Below are positions 16,448 to 25,356 of a stretch of DNA of 64,000 nucleotides, piece by piece. Both the position numbers and the translations under genes were made by a program. The first letter of the stretch is position 1, and every line of letters begins with the position of its first letter. The notes beneath the pieces were generated by a model. That model made no database searches and was not told the DNA's origin. It saw nothing but the letters and a program-made list of their open reading frames with translations. The stretch is from CAVVSD01 sp963837655 (lineage in GTDB: Bacteria > Actinomycetota > Thermoleophilia > Solirubrobacterales > Solirubrobacteraceae). The DNA is taken from contig CAWIOK010000017.1 in assembly GCA_963837655.1 (NCBI GenBank), positions 62,001 through 126,000 of the forward strand, given 5' to 3'.

Positions 16448-17327
16448 TCGCGAGGGTGAGGCAGATCGCGATCACCGCGAGCGACATCACCGTCGGCACG
16501 TGCCACAGGTCGGTGATGAGCATCTTCACGCCGACCCACACGAGGATCGCCGCCAACCCGTAGTGCAGGTAGGAGAACCGCTGGATGAGCCCGGCGAGCA
16601 GGAAGTACAGCGACATGAGGCCGAGCAGCGAGAACGCGTTGGCGGCGAAGACGATGAACGTGTCGCGGGTGATCGCGAAGATGGCCGGGATCGAGTCGAT
16701 GGCGAACACGACGTCGAACGTCGCGACCATCACGAGCGCGGCGAGCAGCGGCGTCGCCAGTCGCCTGCCGTCGATCCGCGTGACGATGTTGTCGCCGTCG
16801 TAGTGGTCGGACAGCGGGATGACGCGCCGCAGCATCCTGAGCACGGGGTTGCGCTCCGGATGGATCTCCTCGTTGTCGTGCGTCGCCATCCGGACACCTG
16901 TGAACACCAGCAGCGCGCCGAACACGTAGATCATCCAGTGGAAGGCGTCCAGCAGTGCGGCGCCGGCGAAGATGAAGCCCGCGCGCAGGACGATCGCGCC
17001 GATGATCCCCCAGAAAAGGACCTTGCGCTGCGCGGTGTCGGGCACCGCGAAGAACGTGAAGAGCAGCGCGAAGACGAACAGGTTGTCGAGCGACAGGCTG
17101 CGCTCGATCAGATACCCCGTGAGGTACTCGCCGGCGACGGTCCCGTTCTCCCACGCCATGAGGACGAACGTGAAGGCGACCGCGATGGCGAGCCAGAAGA
17201 TGCTCCACACGATCGACTGCCGCATCGGCGGGATGCCCTTCGTCCGGCCGGCGACGAGCAGGTCGACGAGCAGGAGGGCGACGATGGCGGCGCAGAACAG
17301 CGCCCAGATGCCGATGGAGACTTCCAT
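16386..17327 (-). CDS. TerC-family membrane protein (probable Mn(II) exporter)
   Basis: 313 residues with about nine membrane helices. SLSLDNLFVFALL and VVFAIDSIPAIFAITR, each with a buried Asp, are the paired TerC family motifs. ATG 17327 is preceded by AAAGG at 8-base spacing. TerC/Alx/YkoY proteins are linked to manganese efflux or metallation of exported enzymes; the yybP-ykoY-type riboswitch directly upstream strongly supports a manganese role here over tellurite resistance. Confidence 0.9.
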   Translation of the reverse strand: MEVSIGIWALFCAAIVALLLVDLLVAGRTKGIPPMRQSIVWSIFWLAIAVAFTFVLMAWENGTVAGEYLTGYLIERSLSLDNLFVFALLFTFFAVPDTAQRKVLFWGIIGAIVLRAGFIFAGAALLDAFHWMIYVFGALLVFTGVRMATHDNEEIHPERNPVLRMLRRVIPLSDHYDGDNIVTRIDGRRLATPLLAALVMVATFDVVFAIDSIPAIFAITRDTFIVFAANAFSLLGLMSLYFLLAGLIQRFSYLHYGLAAILVWVGVKMLITDLWHVPTVMSLAVIAICLTLAITLSWRREQRDEAEAAAQAA

Positions 17328-17356
17328 GGAAGAGCCTTTCGATCGTGCTAGGACGG

Positions 17357-17454
17357 TCGAAGGTCTCTCCCACCGTGACGTTTGGTCACGGCGGGCGCAC
17401 CGGGCCCGGAGGCCGTATTGACGGCGCGCCACTTGGCGGGATACTGCCCTTCAG
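17357..17454 (-). promoter_or_regulatory. yybP-ykoY-type manganese riboswitch upstream of terC
   Basis: Read on the minus strand it starts GAAGGGCAGUAUCCCGCC, contains GCCGUCAAUACGGC and a GUGAC/GUCAC hairpin, and ends GGGAGAGACCUUCGAC. GAAGG (17448-17452) and CCUUC (17359-17363) form stem P1; the GAAGGgcAGUA loop side, CCGUCAAuaCGG and GAGACCUU match my memory of the Rfam yybP-ykoY consensus. The P1 3' strand CCUUCGA can alternatively pair with UCGAAAGG (17335-17342), which contains the terC Shine-Dalgarno, suggesting translational control: Mn(II) binding holds P1 and frees the ribosome site. Confidence 0.8.
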
Positions 17455-17456
17455 GT

Positions 17457-18866
17457 TCAGCGTACCAACGGAGGGCGCTCCTGGACGTCGATCCGGCGGA
17501 CCGCGGTCTCGCCGAAGGGGAGGAGGAGCTCGCCGGAGTCGATCGAGCTGCTGTCCAGCTCGCCGATGCGCCGCTCGGCGGCCACGAGGACGGCGAGCGC
17601 CATGGCCGACAGCGCCGTGAGCGACTGGTGGCGGTTCTGGCGCTCCCCGAGATCGGCCTGGGCCAGCGCGTCGATGCCGACGCGCTCGTGCGCGTCAAGG
17701 AGCATCGCGATCTCCACGCCATAGCCGACGGGGAACGACAGTCGCTCCAGCAGCGAACGGCGCGCGGCGATCTCGCCCGCGAGCGGCTGGACGAAGCCGG
17801 CGAGCTCGGGGCGGTGCAGGTTCAGCAGCGGGCGCGCGAGCAGCTCGGTGACCCGGCCGCCGCCGGTGGGGAAGACGGTCTCGCCGACGCGGAACGGGCG
17901 CCGGAAGCTGCCTTTCACGAGGGCGATGGTGTCGTCGTCGAACATCGGCGCCAGCAGGCTCGTGACGAAGCGTGGGGAGAAGACCTCGCTGTCGGCGTCG
18001 ACGTACACCACGATCTCGCCGGTGGTCGCGGCCAGCGCCCGCCACATCGCGTCGCCCTTGCCGCGGGCGGGGCCGAGCTCGGCGCGCAGCGCGTCCTCCT
18101 GAGCGACGTCGGCACCGTGGTCGCGCGCGATGCGGGCGGTGCCGTCCGCGGACGCGGCGTCGACGACGAGCACCTCGTCGACGAGGCCGGCCTCGCGCAG
18201 CCCGACGAGCTCGTCCACCACGGCGGCGATCGTCCCGGCGACCTCCTTGGCGGGGACGATCACGCTCACCGTCGCCGTCCGGCTGCGCGCCAGCTCGGCG
18301 GCCGGCACGCGGCACGACGAATACGAGCGCCGGGCGAGCCAGCCGGCGACGCGCGTCGCGCCGTGGGCTCGGCGCGTGCGCACCAGGACGCCACCACGCC
18401 GCAGGGAGCGCTCGAGGAGCTCCTCCTCACGCGCCAGGTCGGTTGAGCCTCCGCCCCGGGCGTAGCCGGCCGCAGTGGCGACCGCCTGCGTCTCGGCGAG
18501 CCAGGTGCGCCCAGCCAGCGCGCCCGGGTCGGCCAGGAGGATCCGGCCGTGCTCGCGGCCCATGGCCAGGAGCCGGTGGCAGGCGAGGTCCATGCCCGTG
18601 CGCCGCGCCGCCGCAGCGCCGTCGTCGCCCGTGGTGACGAGTGTCAGCCGTAGCTCGGGGTGCTCGTCTCCCGCCGCGACGGCCTCGGCGCGAAGCGCGT
18701 CCCGGCACCCTGCGAGCACGACGACGACCTCGTAGGTCTCGTGCGCGACACCGTCCTGTTCGGCCAGCGCGCGTAGCGCAGGACCGAGGCCGGCGTCGTC
18801 GTCGCGGACGGGGAGGACGACGCAGGCCTCCAGCAGATCGCCGGGCGGTGCGAGTGGGTCGGTCAG
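17457..18866 (-). CDS. gpgS: Glucosyl-3-phosphoglycerate synthase (GpgS) with an extra N-terminal glycosyltransferase-like domain
   Basis: About 469 residues. The C-terminal 300 are GpgS: TVSVIVPAKEVAGTIAAVV, the metal-binding VYVDADSE, and GRVTELLARPLLNLHRPELA followed by the GFVQPLAGE block. GpgS joins glucose from NDP-glucose to 3-phosphoglycerate, the first step to glucosylglycerate and methylglucose lipopolysaccharides. The first 170 residues (ACVVLPVRDDDAGLGPALRAL onward) resemble a GT2 Rossmann half without a clear DxD, so probably non-catalytic. No ATG/GTG fits; CTG 18866, 8 bases after the STAS stop, is the best guess for a translationally coupled start. Confidence 0.8.
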   Translation of the reverse strand: MTDPLAPPGDLLEACVVLPVRDDDAGLGPALRALAEQDGVAHETYEVVVVLAGCRDALRAEAVAAGDEHPELRLTLVTTGDDGAAAARRTGMDLACHRLLAMGREHGRILLADPGALAGRTWLAETQAVATAAGYARGGGSTDLAREEELLERSLRRGGVLVRTRRAHGATRVAGWLARRSYSSCRVPAAELARSRTATVSVIVPAKEVAGTIAAVVDELVGLREAGLVDEVLVVDAASADGTARIARDHGADVAQEDALRAELGPARGKGDAMWRALAATTGEIVVYVDADSEVFSPRFVTSLLAPMFDDDTIALVKGSFRRPFRVGETVFPTGGGRVTELLARPLLNLHRPELAGFVQPLAGEIAARRSLLERLSFPVGYGVEIAMLLDAHERVGIDALAQADLGERQNRHQSLTALSAMALAVLVAAERRIGELDSSSIDSGELLLPFGETAVRRIDVQERPPLVR

Positions 18867-18873
18867 AACCTGG

Positions 18874-19236
18874 TCAGCGTAGGATCCGGGGCGGCTCGGT
18901 CGCGAGCTGGAAGACCCGGTCCATCCGTCCCAGCTCGAGCACGTCGCGGACGGGGCCGCGCTCGACGACCAGACGCAACTTCGCGCCCTCGGCGTCGGCA
19001 CGGCGCCGCGCGGACGACAGCGCGGCGAGGCCGGTCGAGTCGATCGAGTCGAGATCGCGCAGGTCCACCCACAGCTCGTGAGCCCGCGCCTCGAGCAACC
19101 GGTCGATCGCATCGCCGAGCTGCGGCGCCGCGGTGAAGTCCAGGTTCCCCGTCATTCCGACGAGCGCGCGGATGCCTGCCCGCCGCTCCTCGATCGCGAA
19201 CTCCGCCTCCTGGATACCTGCAGGATGCTGGGACAT
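18874..19236 (-). CDS. STAS-domain anti-sigma factor antagonist
   Basis: 120 residues from ATG 19236, with GGGAG upstream. LVGMTGNLDFTAAPQLGDAID and LRDLDSIDSTGLAALSSA are the STAS strand and phosphorylation loop; the Ser of DSTGL is the expected target of an anti-sigma kinase. It would release a sigma factor by binding its anti-sigma in the unphosphorylated state. No kinase gene is adjacent. It is directly followed by gpgS, hinting at stress-linked expression of compatible-solute synthesis. Confidence 0.85.
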   Translation of the reverse strand: MSQHPAGIQEAEFAIEERRAGIRALVGMTGNLDFTAAPQLGDAIDRLLEARAHELWVDLRDLDSIDSTGLAALSSARRRADAEGAKLRLVVERGPVRDVLELGRMDRVFQLATEPPRILR

Positions 19237-19332
19237 TCGGCTCCCATTCAAGCGCACTTCCTCTCGCACGAGCGCCGCGGTGCCGAATCTCCCGCCCCGC
19301 CGCAAGGCGCCCGCTTCCGGCGCAATGGACGT

Positions 19333-20556
19333 CTACGCGCCTGACGGCGCGAACGCGGAGATCCCGGTGATCTCCCGCCCGACGATGAGCGACTGCACGG
19401 AGTCCGTCCCCTCGTAGGTGTACGTGGCCTCCACGTCGGCGAGGTGGCGGGCCACGTGGTACTCCAGCAGGATCCCGTTTCCGCCCAGGACGTCGCGCGC
19501 CGAAGCGCACACCCGCCGGGCGGCGGCCGCGGTCTGCAGCTTCGCCAGCGATGCGTGGGCCAGCGTGACGCGCCCGAGCTTGTCCAGCTCCGCCAGGCGC
19601 AGGCACAGCAGCTGCATGCTCGTGATGTCCGCGAGCATGTGCGACAGCTTGTCCTGCACGAGCTGGAAGGACGCGATCGGACGGCCGAACTGCCGGCGCG
19701 CACCGGCGTAGCCGACCGCGGCCTCGTACGCAGCGAGGGCATGGCCGAGCGCCTCCCACGCGACCCCCTGGCGGCTGTGGGTCAGCACGCGCCCCGTGTC
19801 GGAGAACGTCCGCGCCTGCGCAAGGCGGTGCTCGAGCGGCACGCGCACGCCGCTGAGCCTGATCTTCGCCTGCCAGACGGCGCGGTTGGACGCCTTGCCG
19901 GTGATGACCTCGGCCTCGTAGCCGTCGGCATCGTCGGTCTCGACGACGAAGCCGCCGACGTTGCCGTCGTCGTCCCGCGCCCAGACCACGACGATGTCTG
20001 CGATCGAGGCGTTGCCGATCCACCGCTTGGCACCGTCGAGCACCCAGCTGTCGCCGTCGCGGCGCGCGCGGGTGCCGAGGGCGACGACGTCGGAGCCGTG
20101 GTCGGGCTCGGTGAGGGCGAAGGCCCCGAGCCGGTCCATGCGGGCCATCGACGGCAGCCAGCGCTCCTTCTGCTCCTCCGATCCGAGCATGCCGATCGAC
20201 AGCATCGCCAGCCCGGTGTGGACGCCGTGGTACGTGGCGACGCTGCCGTCGCCCCTGGCCAGCTCGGACAGCACGAGATGCGAGCCCAGGACGCTCATCC
20301 CCGGGCACTCGTACCCCTGCAGCGAGCCGCCGGCGATGCCGAGATCGCGGATCCCGTCGCGGACGGACGCGGGGAGGGCCGCATCCTCCCAGCTCTGCGC
20401 CGCGGCGGGCACGACGACGTCGTCGCAGAACTCGCGCACGCGGTCGCGCAGTGCCCGCTCCTCGGCGGGGATGAGCTCGTCGACGCCATAGAAGTCCGTT
20501 CCCCGCGAGCGTCCGATCAGCTCGGGGTCGGGCAGCATCTGTGCCTCGGTGGTCAA
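19333..20556 (-). CDS. Acyl-CoA dehydrogenase, glutaryl-CoA dehydrogenase-like
   Basis: 407 residues from TTG 20556, chosen because AGGAGG lies 8 bases upstream. All three ACAD domains are present: FALTEPDHGSDVVALGTRA in the middle, QFGRPIASFQLVQDKLSHML in the C-terminal helices, and the catalytic Glu in TYEGTDSVQSLIVGREITG, a sequence close to glutaryl-CoA dehydrogenases. It oxidises an acyl-CoA with FAD; glutaryl-CoA (Lys/Trp breakdown) is likely but not certain. A palindromic hairpin CGCGCC/GGCGCG (19336-19351) overlaps the stop and may aid termination. Confidence 0.85.
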   Translation of the reverse strand: MTTEAQMLPDPELIGRSRGTDFYGVDELIPAEERALRDRVREFCDDVVVPAAAQSWEDAALPASVRDGIRDLGIAGGSLQGYECPGMSVLGSHLVLSELARGDGSVATYHGVHTGLAMLSIGMLGSEEQKERWLPSMARMDRLGAFALTEPDHGSDVVALGTRARRDGDSWVLDGAKRWIGNASIADIVVVWARDDDGNVGGFVVETDDADGYEAEVITGKASNRAVWQAKIRLSGVRVPLEHRLAQARTFSDTGRVLTHSRQGVAWEALGHALAAYEAAVGYAGARRQFGRPIASFQLVQDKLSHMLADITSMQLLCLRLAELDKLGRVTLAHASLAKLQTAAAARRVCASARDVLGGNGILLEYHVARHLADVEATYTYEGTDSVQSLIVGREITGISAFAPSGA

Positions 20557-20615
20557 CCCGGGTCCCTCCTCGTGGTGGTCGGGCCAATCCTGCCCTTCGA
20601 GCGTAGGATCCAGCC

Positions 20616-20885
20616 ATGCGTGAGGCCAGTCCGCGTTCCACGGCCATCGCGCTCGTGGAGTCCGAGCTCGACCGGCTGCGCGGCCTCGGACCGGACGCGG
20701 TGCGCGCGCTCGTCCCCGACTCGCCCGTCGAGCGCGAGTCGGATCAGGGCATCGTCGTCGCGACCCGGGTCCAGACGGAGGGCGAGCGGCTCATGGTCCT
20801 CGTCGATGCGCGCCGCGGACGACGCATGCTGGCAACCGGCGGCTTCGCGATGCACGCCGACGGGAGCACGCACACACCGCACTGA
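20616..20885 (+). CDS. Small hypothetical protein
   Basis: 89 residues from ATG 20616, divergent from the acyl-CoA dehydrogenase (59-base gap). The sequence (ESELDRLRGLGPDAVRAL, then TRVQTEGERLMVLVDARRG) suggests a small alpha+beta protein without signal or membrane segment. Family not recognised. Confidence 0.5.
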   Translation: MREASPRSTAIALVESELDRLRGLGPDAVRALVPDSPVERESDQGIVVATRVQTEGERLMVLVDARRGRRMLATGGFAMHADGSTHTPH

Positions 20886-20946
20886 GGCAGGTCCCTGGAT
20901 CTCTTAGGCTCTCGGCACGCTTGCCTAGGAGAAGGCGCAGCGGGCT

Positions 20947-22230
20947 GTCAGCACGACCGCCGGCCGCGCGATCGTCGAGGTCCTCGAGGCAGAGGGGGTC
21001 AGGGCCGTCTTCGCGATCCCCGGCGGCCACGTCCTCGCCCGCCACGAGCACGCTGCCGCGGCGATGGCGGCCGGCTACGCGCAGCTGACAGGAGGTCCCG
21101 ACCGACCGGGTCTTCGAGCCCGTCACGAAGTGGTCGATCCGGATCGACCGGGCCGAGCTGGTGCCCGAGGTGCTGCACCAGGCGTTCGCGAAGGCCCGCG
21201 GCGGGCGACCCGGCCCCGTCTACATCGACATCCCGCGATCCTCATCGCCGGCGGCGGGACCACGATCTCCGGGGCCGACGCCGAGCTGCGCGAGCTGGCC
21301 GAGCTCACCGGCACGCCCGTGCTCACGAGCCTCTCGGGCCGCGGCACGTTCCCCGACGACGACCCGCTGGCGGCGGGTGGCCTGGGCGCGCACCGCAACC
21401 GGCTGTCCAAGCGCCTCCTGGAGGAGGCCGACGTGGTCATCGGCCTCGGCACCCGCTTCGAGGAGATGGAGACCAACTGGCAGCCCGGCCGCGTCCCCGC
21501 GCCCGATGCCGCCTACGTCCAGGTCGACATCGAGGCGGCCGAGATCGGCCGCAGCGTGCCGGCCGCGCTGGGCGTCGTGGGCGACGTGCGCGCCGTCCTG
21601 CGCCAGGCGATCGAGCTCGTCCGCGAGCTCGGCGCCTCGCCGCGCCCGGTGACGATCGAGCGCGAGGTCGCGTCCCTGGAGGCCGACATCGCCGCGCTGG
21701 CCGCGGAGTCCTCGTCGCCGGTCCACCCGCTCACAGCGATCCGCGCCGTCCAGGAGGTCTTCCCGCGCGAGAGCACCGTCGGGTTCGACGTCGGCTGCCT
21801 CGCGCAGCAGATCGCCGGCGGCTTCCCGTTCTTCCGCGTCTACGAGCCGCGGTCGCTCATCGTCCCGTCGAGCTTCTACGGGATGGGCTTCGTCGCGGCG
21901 GCGATGCCGGTCGCGAAGATCGTGCGGCCCGATCACCCGGCCGTCTGCTTCGCGGGGGACGGCTCCTTCCAGATGGTCATGCAGATCCTGCCGGTGGCGG
22001 CCGAGCACGACCTGCCGGTCACGTGGGTCGTGCTCGACGACAACGCGCTGGGGTCGATCCGCGACATCCAGGAGCTGCGCTTCGAGGGGCGCATGCTCGG
22101 CACGGACTTCACCGTGCAGCCGGACTTCGCGGCGATCGCCGAGGCGTGTGGGTGCCACGGGGAGCGCGTGGAACGTAGCGAGGACCTCGTCGGCGCGCTG
22201 GAACGTGCGTTGCAGGCCAACCGCGATGCC
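20947..22230 (+). pseudogene. Decayed TPP-dependent enzyme (acetolactate synthase-like)
   Basis: Recognisable pieces in order: TTAGRAIVEVLEAEGV and AIPGGHVL (PYR-domain N-terminus), then RHEHAAAAMAAGYAQLTG joined directly, skipping about 20 residues; a frame change to VFEPVTKWSIRIDRAELVPE ending VYIDIPR, with about 60 residues lost before it; then back to the first frame at AILIAGGGTTISG, with about 40 residues lost. The central and C-terminal TPP domain (CFAGDGSFQMVMQILPV) is intact to RALQANRDA, where the last 20-30 residues are missing. AGGAGAAGG remains upstream but the expected start codon reads GTC. It cannot make a full enzyme. Confidence 0.85.
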
Positions 22231-22459
22231 CGCGGACTTCGACGCCGAGCTCGCCCGACTGCACGCGCTGGGGTTCCGGACCGCCTTCGAGGACGTCCTC
22301 CCGACGGGAGCCCGCATCGCCTACGTCGACACCCAGCCAAGCCTCCCCGGGATGCTCGAGCTGGTCGAGCGCACGCCCGACCAGCTCGCCTCCTATGGGC
22401 GCATCCACGCCGCGTCCTTGAGCTGGGACCGCGTCACGGACCCGCTGCGGGCGGGATGA
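22231..22459 (+). pseudogene. C-terminal remnant of a VOC (glyoxalase-like) protein
   Basis: After the truncated TPP gene the frame encodes DFDAELARLHALGFRTAFED and MLELVERTPDQL, the second half of a VOC-fold protein, ending TGA at 22457-22459. The N-terminal half is absent, so one deletion seems to have joined two genes. Its last 26 bases overlap the end of the convergent MBL gene. Confidence 0.65.
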
Positions 22460-23450
22460 CCTTCACGTCGGCGCCGATCTCGAGGCGCATGAGGTCGGCC
22501 CCGATGGTCAACGGCCCGTCGTAGGTCGTCCGCGTCCGGGCCTCCAGCTCGTCGAGTCCGATCGCGGGCACGGTCGCCGTCCGGATGAGGACGATGTGCG
22601 AGTACACCGCCATCTTCGGCCGGTCGGCGGCGAACACGCGGCCGACGTCCTCGGGCGACGTGTGGTGCGCGAGGACCGGGGCGAACAGCGGCGAGTCCTG
22701 CAGCTCGGCCGGCGCGGCGGCGACCTCGTGGATGAGGACGTCGACGCCCTTGCCGTACTTCACGACGTTCTGGTTGTAGCGGGTGTCGCCGCTGATGAGG
22801 ACGGAGTGCCCCGCGTAGTCGACGCGGTACCCGTAGGCCGGCTTGATGAGGTCGCCGTGGTCGACCATGAACGCGGTGACCCTCACGCCGTTGCGATCGA
22901 GGATCACGCCGTCGTGGTCGAACTCATGGCTCTCGATGCGCGCGCTGTCGGGCGGCACCGCCTCGTCGGCCTCCCGGATCGACGTGTCGGCGCTGAACGT
23001 GTCCATGAGGCCGTCGCCGATGTGCTTCGTCCCCGTCGGCCCGTAGAGCTGCAGTGGGCCCGACCGGCCGCCGAGGGCGGGGATGTAGCCCGTCATCCAC
23101 AGGTCCGCGAGCCCGACGACGTGGTCGGAGTGGAAGTGCGTGAGGAAGATCCCGTCGATCTTCCCGAGGTTCACCCCGGCCTGTGCGAGGCGGATCGACG
23201 AGCCGCGGCCGGCGTCGAAGACGAGGTTCAGACCGCCGGCCTGGACCAGGGTGGACTGGCTGAACCGCGTCGGATCCAGTGCCGGCGTGCCCGTTCCGAG
23301 CAGCGTCACGGAGATCTTCGGCTTGGCGGCGCCCTCGTCGGCGCGCGCCGTCAGCGACGGAGCCGCGAGCAGCAGCGCGACCCCCAGCGCGCAGCAGGCG
23401 GCCACCGACCGTCGGAGCCACGTCTGAGACACGGAGCGTGTGAAGCGCAT
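22434..23450 (-). CDS. Exported metallo-beta-lactamase-fold hydrolase (RNase Z/arylsulfatase-like)
   Basis: 338 residues from ATG 23450, preceded by GGGAGGGAGAG. A long signal peptide (about 1-37, ending around LTARA) precedes the MBL domain, starting ISVTLLGTGTPALDPTRFSQ. The metal motif THFHSDHVVGL, the Asp of SGDTRYNQN and the later LAHHTS supply the expected zinc ligands. The layout resembles the RNase Z-like branch whose exported members act on small esters or sulfates. Substrate unknown. Divergent from typA, with a 54-base shared promoter region. Confidence 0.8.
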   Translation of the reverse strand: MRFTRSVSQTWLRRSVAACCALGVALLLAAPSLTARADEGAAKPKISVTLLGTGTPALDPTRFSQSTLVQAGGLNLVFDAGRGSSIRLAQAGVNLGKIDGIFLTHFHSDHVVGLADLWMTGYIPALGGRSGPLQLYGPTGTKHIGDGLMDTFSADTSIREADEAVPPDSARIESHEFDHDGVILDRNGVRVTAFMVDHGDLIKPAYGYRVDYAGHSVLISGDTRYNQNVVKYGKGVDVLIHEVAAAPAELQDSPLFAPVLAHHTSPEDVGRVFAADRPKMAVYSHIVLIRTATVPAIGLDELEARTRTTYDGPLTIGADLMRLEIGADVKVIPPAAGP

Positions 23451-23492
23451 GGGACTCTCCCTCCCGTTGACCGCCTTCGTCCTACCCGCTTC

Positions 23493-23498
23493 TACAGT
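23493..23498 (+). promoter_or_regulatory. Promoter -10 box for typA (leaderless)
   Basis: TACAGT ends 6 bases before GTG 23505, the same geometry as the trpS leader promoter, so the mRNA is probably leaderless. TTGACC (23467-23472) is a good -35 sequence, but its 20-base spacing is longer than usual. Confidence 0.45.
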
Positions 23499-23504
23499 GA
23501 TCGT

Positions 23505-25349
23505 GTGACCGCCCTCCGCACCGACCTCCGAAACGTCGCGATCGTCGCGCACGTCGACCACGGCAAGACCACCCTGGTCGACGCGATGCTGTGGCAGTCA
23601 GGCGCCTTCCGTGAGAACCAGGACGTCAACGAGCGCGTCATGGACTCGATGGACCTCGAGCGCGAGAAGGGCATCACCATCCTCGCGAAGAACACCGCCG
23701 TCCCGTACGACGGGGTGAAGCTGAACATCGTCGACACGCCCGGGCACGCGGACTTCGGTGGCGAGGTCGAGCGCGGGCTGACGATGGTCGACGGCGTGCT
23801 GCTGCTCGTCGACGCCTCCGAGGGCCCGCTGCCCCAGACGCGCTTCGTGCTGCGCAAGGCGCTGGAGGCGCGGCTTCCGGTCGTTCTCGTCGTGAACAAG
23901 GTCGATCGGCCCGACGCCCGCATCTCCGAGGTCATCGACGAGGTCTACGAGCTGTTCCTCGATCTCGACGCCGACGAGAGCCAGATCGAGTTCCCGATCG
24001 TCTACACGAACGCGCGGGCCGGCTGGGCGTCGCTCACCGAAGGCGTCGAGGGCACCGACCTCAAGCCGCTCATGGACCTGCTCGTCGAGCACATCCCGGC
24101 GCCCTCCTACGAGGAGGACCACCCGCTGCAGGCGCACGTCACCAACCTCGATGCCTCCCCGTATCTCGGCCGCCTGGCGATCTGCCGCGTGCGCAACGGG
24201 ACGATCCGCCGCGGCCAGGAGGTCGCCTGGTGTCGCGCGGACGGCACCATCACGCGGGCCAAGCTCGCCGAGCTCTTCATCACGGAGGCGCTGGACCGCG
24301 TCAGCGCGGAGTCGGCGGGGCCGGGGGAGATCATCGCCGTCGCGGGCATCCCCGACGTGACGATCGGCGAGACGCTCGCCGACCTCGAGGACCCGCGTCC
24401 GCTGCCCGTCATCCGCGTCGACGAGCCGTCGCTGTCGGTGACGATCGGCGTCAACACGTCCCCGCTGGCCGGGCAGGACGGCGGCAAGCTCACCGCCCGC
24501 CAGATCCAGGCACGCCTGGAGCAGGAGCTGATCGGCAACGTCTCGCTGCGCGTCCAGGACACCGAGCGTCCCGACGCGTGGGAGGTCCAGGGCCGCGGAG
24601 AGCTTCAGCTCGCGGTGCTCGTGGAGCTCATGCGCCGCGAGGGCTTCGAGATGACCGTCGGCAAGCCCCAGGTACTCACACGCGACATCGACGGGACGCT
24701 GCACGAGCCGTTCGAGCGCGTGTCGATCGATCTGCCCGAGGACTACGTCGGCGTCGTGACCCAGCTGTTCGCCCTGCGCAAGGGGCGGATGGAGCAGATG
24801 GTCAACCACGGCAACGGCTGGGTGCGCATGGAGCAGCGCGTTCCCGCGCGCGGCCTCGTCGGGTTCCGCACCGAGTTCCTCACCGAGACGCGCGGCACCG
24901 GGCTGCTGCACCACGTCTTCGACGGCTGGGAGCCGTGGGTCGGCGAGCTGCGCACCCGCCCGACCGGCTCGCTCGTTGCGGACCGGCGCGGCAAGACCGC
25001 CGCCTTCGCGCTCTTCGGCCTGCAGGAGCGCGGCACACTCTTCGTCGGTCCCGGCGAGGAGGTCTACGAGGGGATGGTCGTCGGCGAGAACGGCCGCTCC
25101 GAGGACCTCGACGTCAACGCCGTCAAGGAGAAGCACCTCACGAACATGCGGTCGTCGACGTCCGACGTGCTCGTGCGCCTCGTGCCGCACCGCCGGCTGT
25201 CGCTCGACCAGGCGATGGAGTTCGTGCGAGAGGACGAGTGCGTGGAGGTGACGCCCGAGTCGGTGCGGCTGCGGAAGGTCGAGCTGGACCAGAGCCGGCG
25301 CCACAAGCTGTCGCGCAACCGCGCGAAGGATCGGCTGGCGACGGCGTAG
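23505..25349 (+). CDS. typA: GTPase TypA/BipA
   Basis: 614 residues, full length. G1 AHVDHGKTT, switch II DTPGHADFGGEVERGL and G4 NKVD are intact, and the conserved C-terminal block (TNMRSSTSDVLVRLVP) is present. It is a ribosome-associated translational GTPase of the EF-G family, linked to 50S assembly and stress growth. GTG 23505 has no Shine-Dalgarno but a close -10 box. The next gene starts 7 bases after the stop, suggesting co-transcription. Confidence 0.95.
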   Translation: MTALRTDLRNVAIVAHVDHGKTTLVDAMLWQSGAFRENQDVNERVMDSMDLEREKGITILAKNTAVPYDGVKLNIVDTPGHADFGGEVERGLTMVDGVLLLVDASEGPLPQTRFVLRKALEARLPVVLVVNKVDRPDARISEVIDEVYELFLDLDADESQIEFPIVYTNARAGWASLTEGVEGTDLKPLMDLLVEHIPAPSYEEDHPLQAHVTNLDASPYLGRLAICRVRNGTIRRGQEVAWCRADGTITRAKLAELFITEALDRVSAESAGPGEIIAVAGIPDVTIGETLADLEDPRPLPVIRVDEPSLSVTIGVNTSPLAGQDGGKLTARQIQARLEQELIGNVSLRVQDTERPDAWEVQGRGELQLAVLVELMRREGFEMTVGKPQVLTRDIDGTLHEPFERVSIDLPEDYVGVVTQLFALRKGRMEQMVNHGNGWVRMEQRVPARGLVGFRTEFLTETRGTGLLHHVFDGWEPWVGELRTRPTGSLVADRRGKTAAFALFGLQERGTLFVGPGEEVYEGMVVGENGRSEDLDVNAVKEKHLTNMRSSTSDVLVRLVPHRRLSLDQAMEFVREDECVEVTPESVRLRKVELDQSRRHKLSRNRAKDRLATA

Positions 25350-25356
25350 GACGGGC

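Noticed and set aside
20947..22230. Functional acetolactate synthase
   Set aside because: Three internal gaps, two frame changes, no valid start and a missing C-terminus exclude it.
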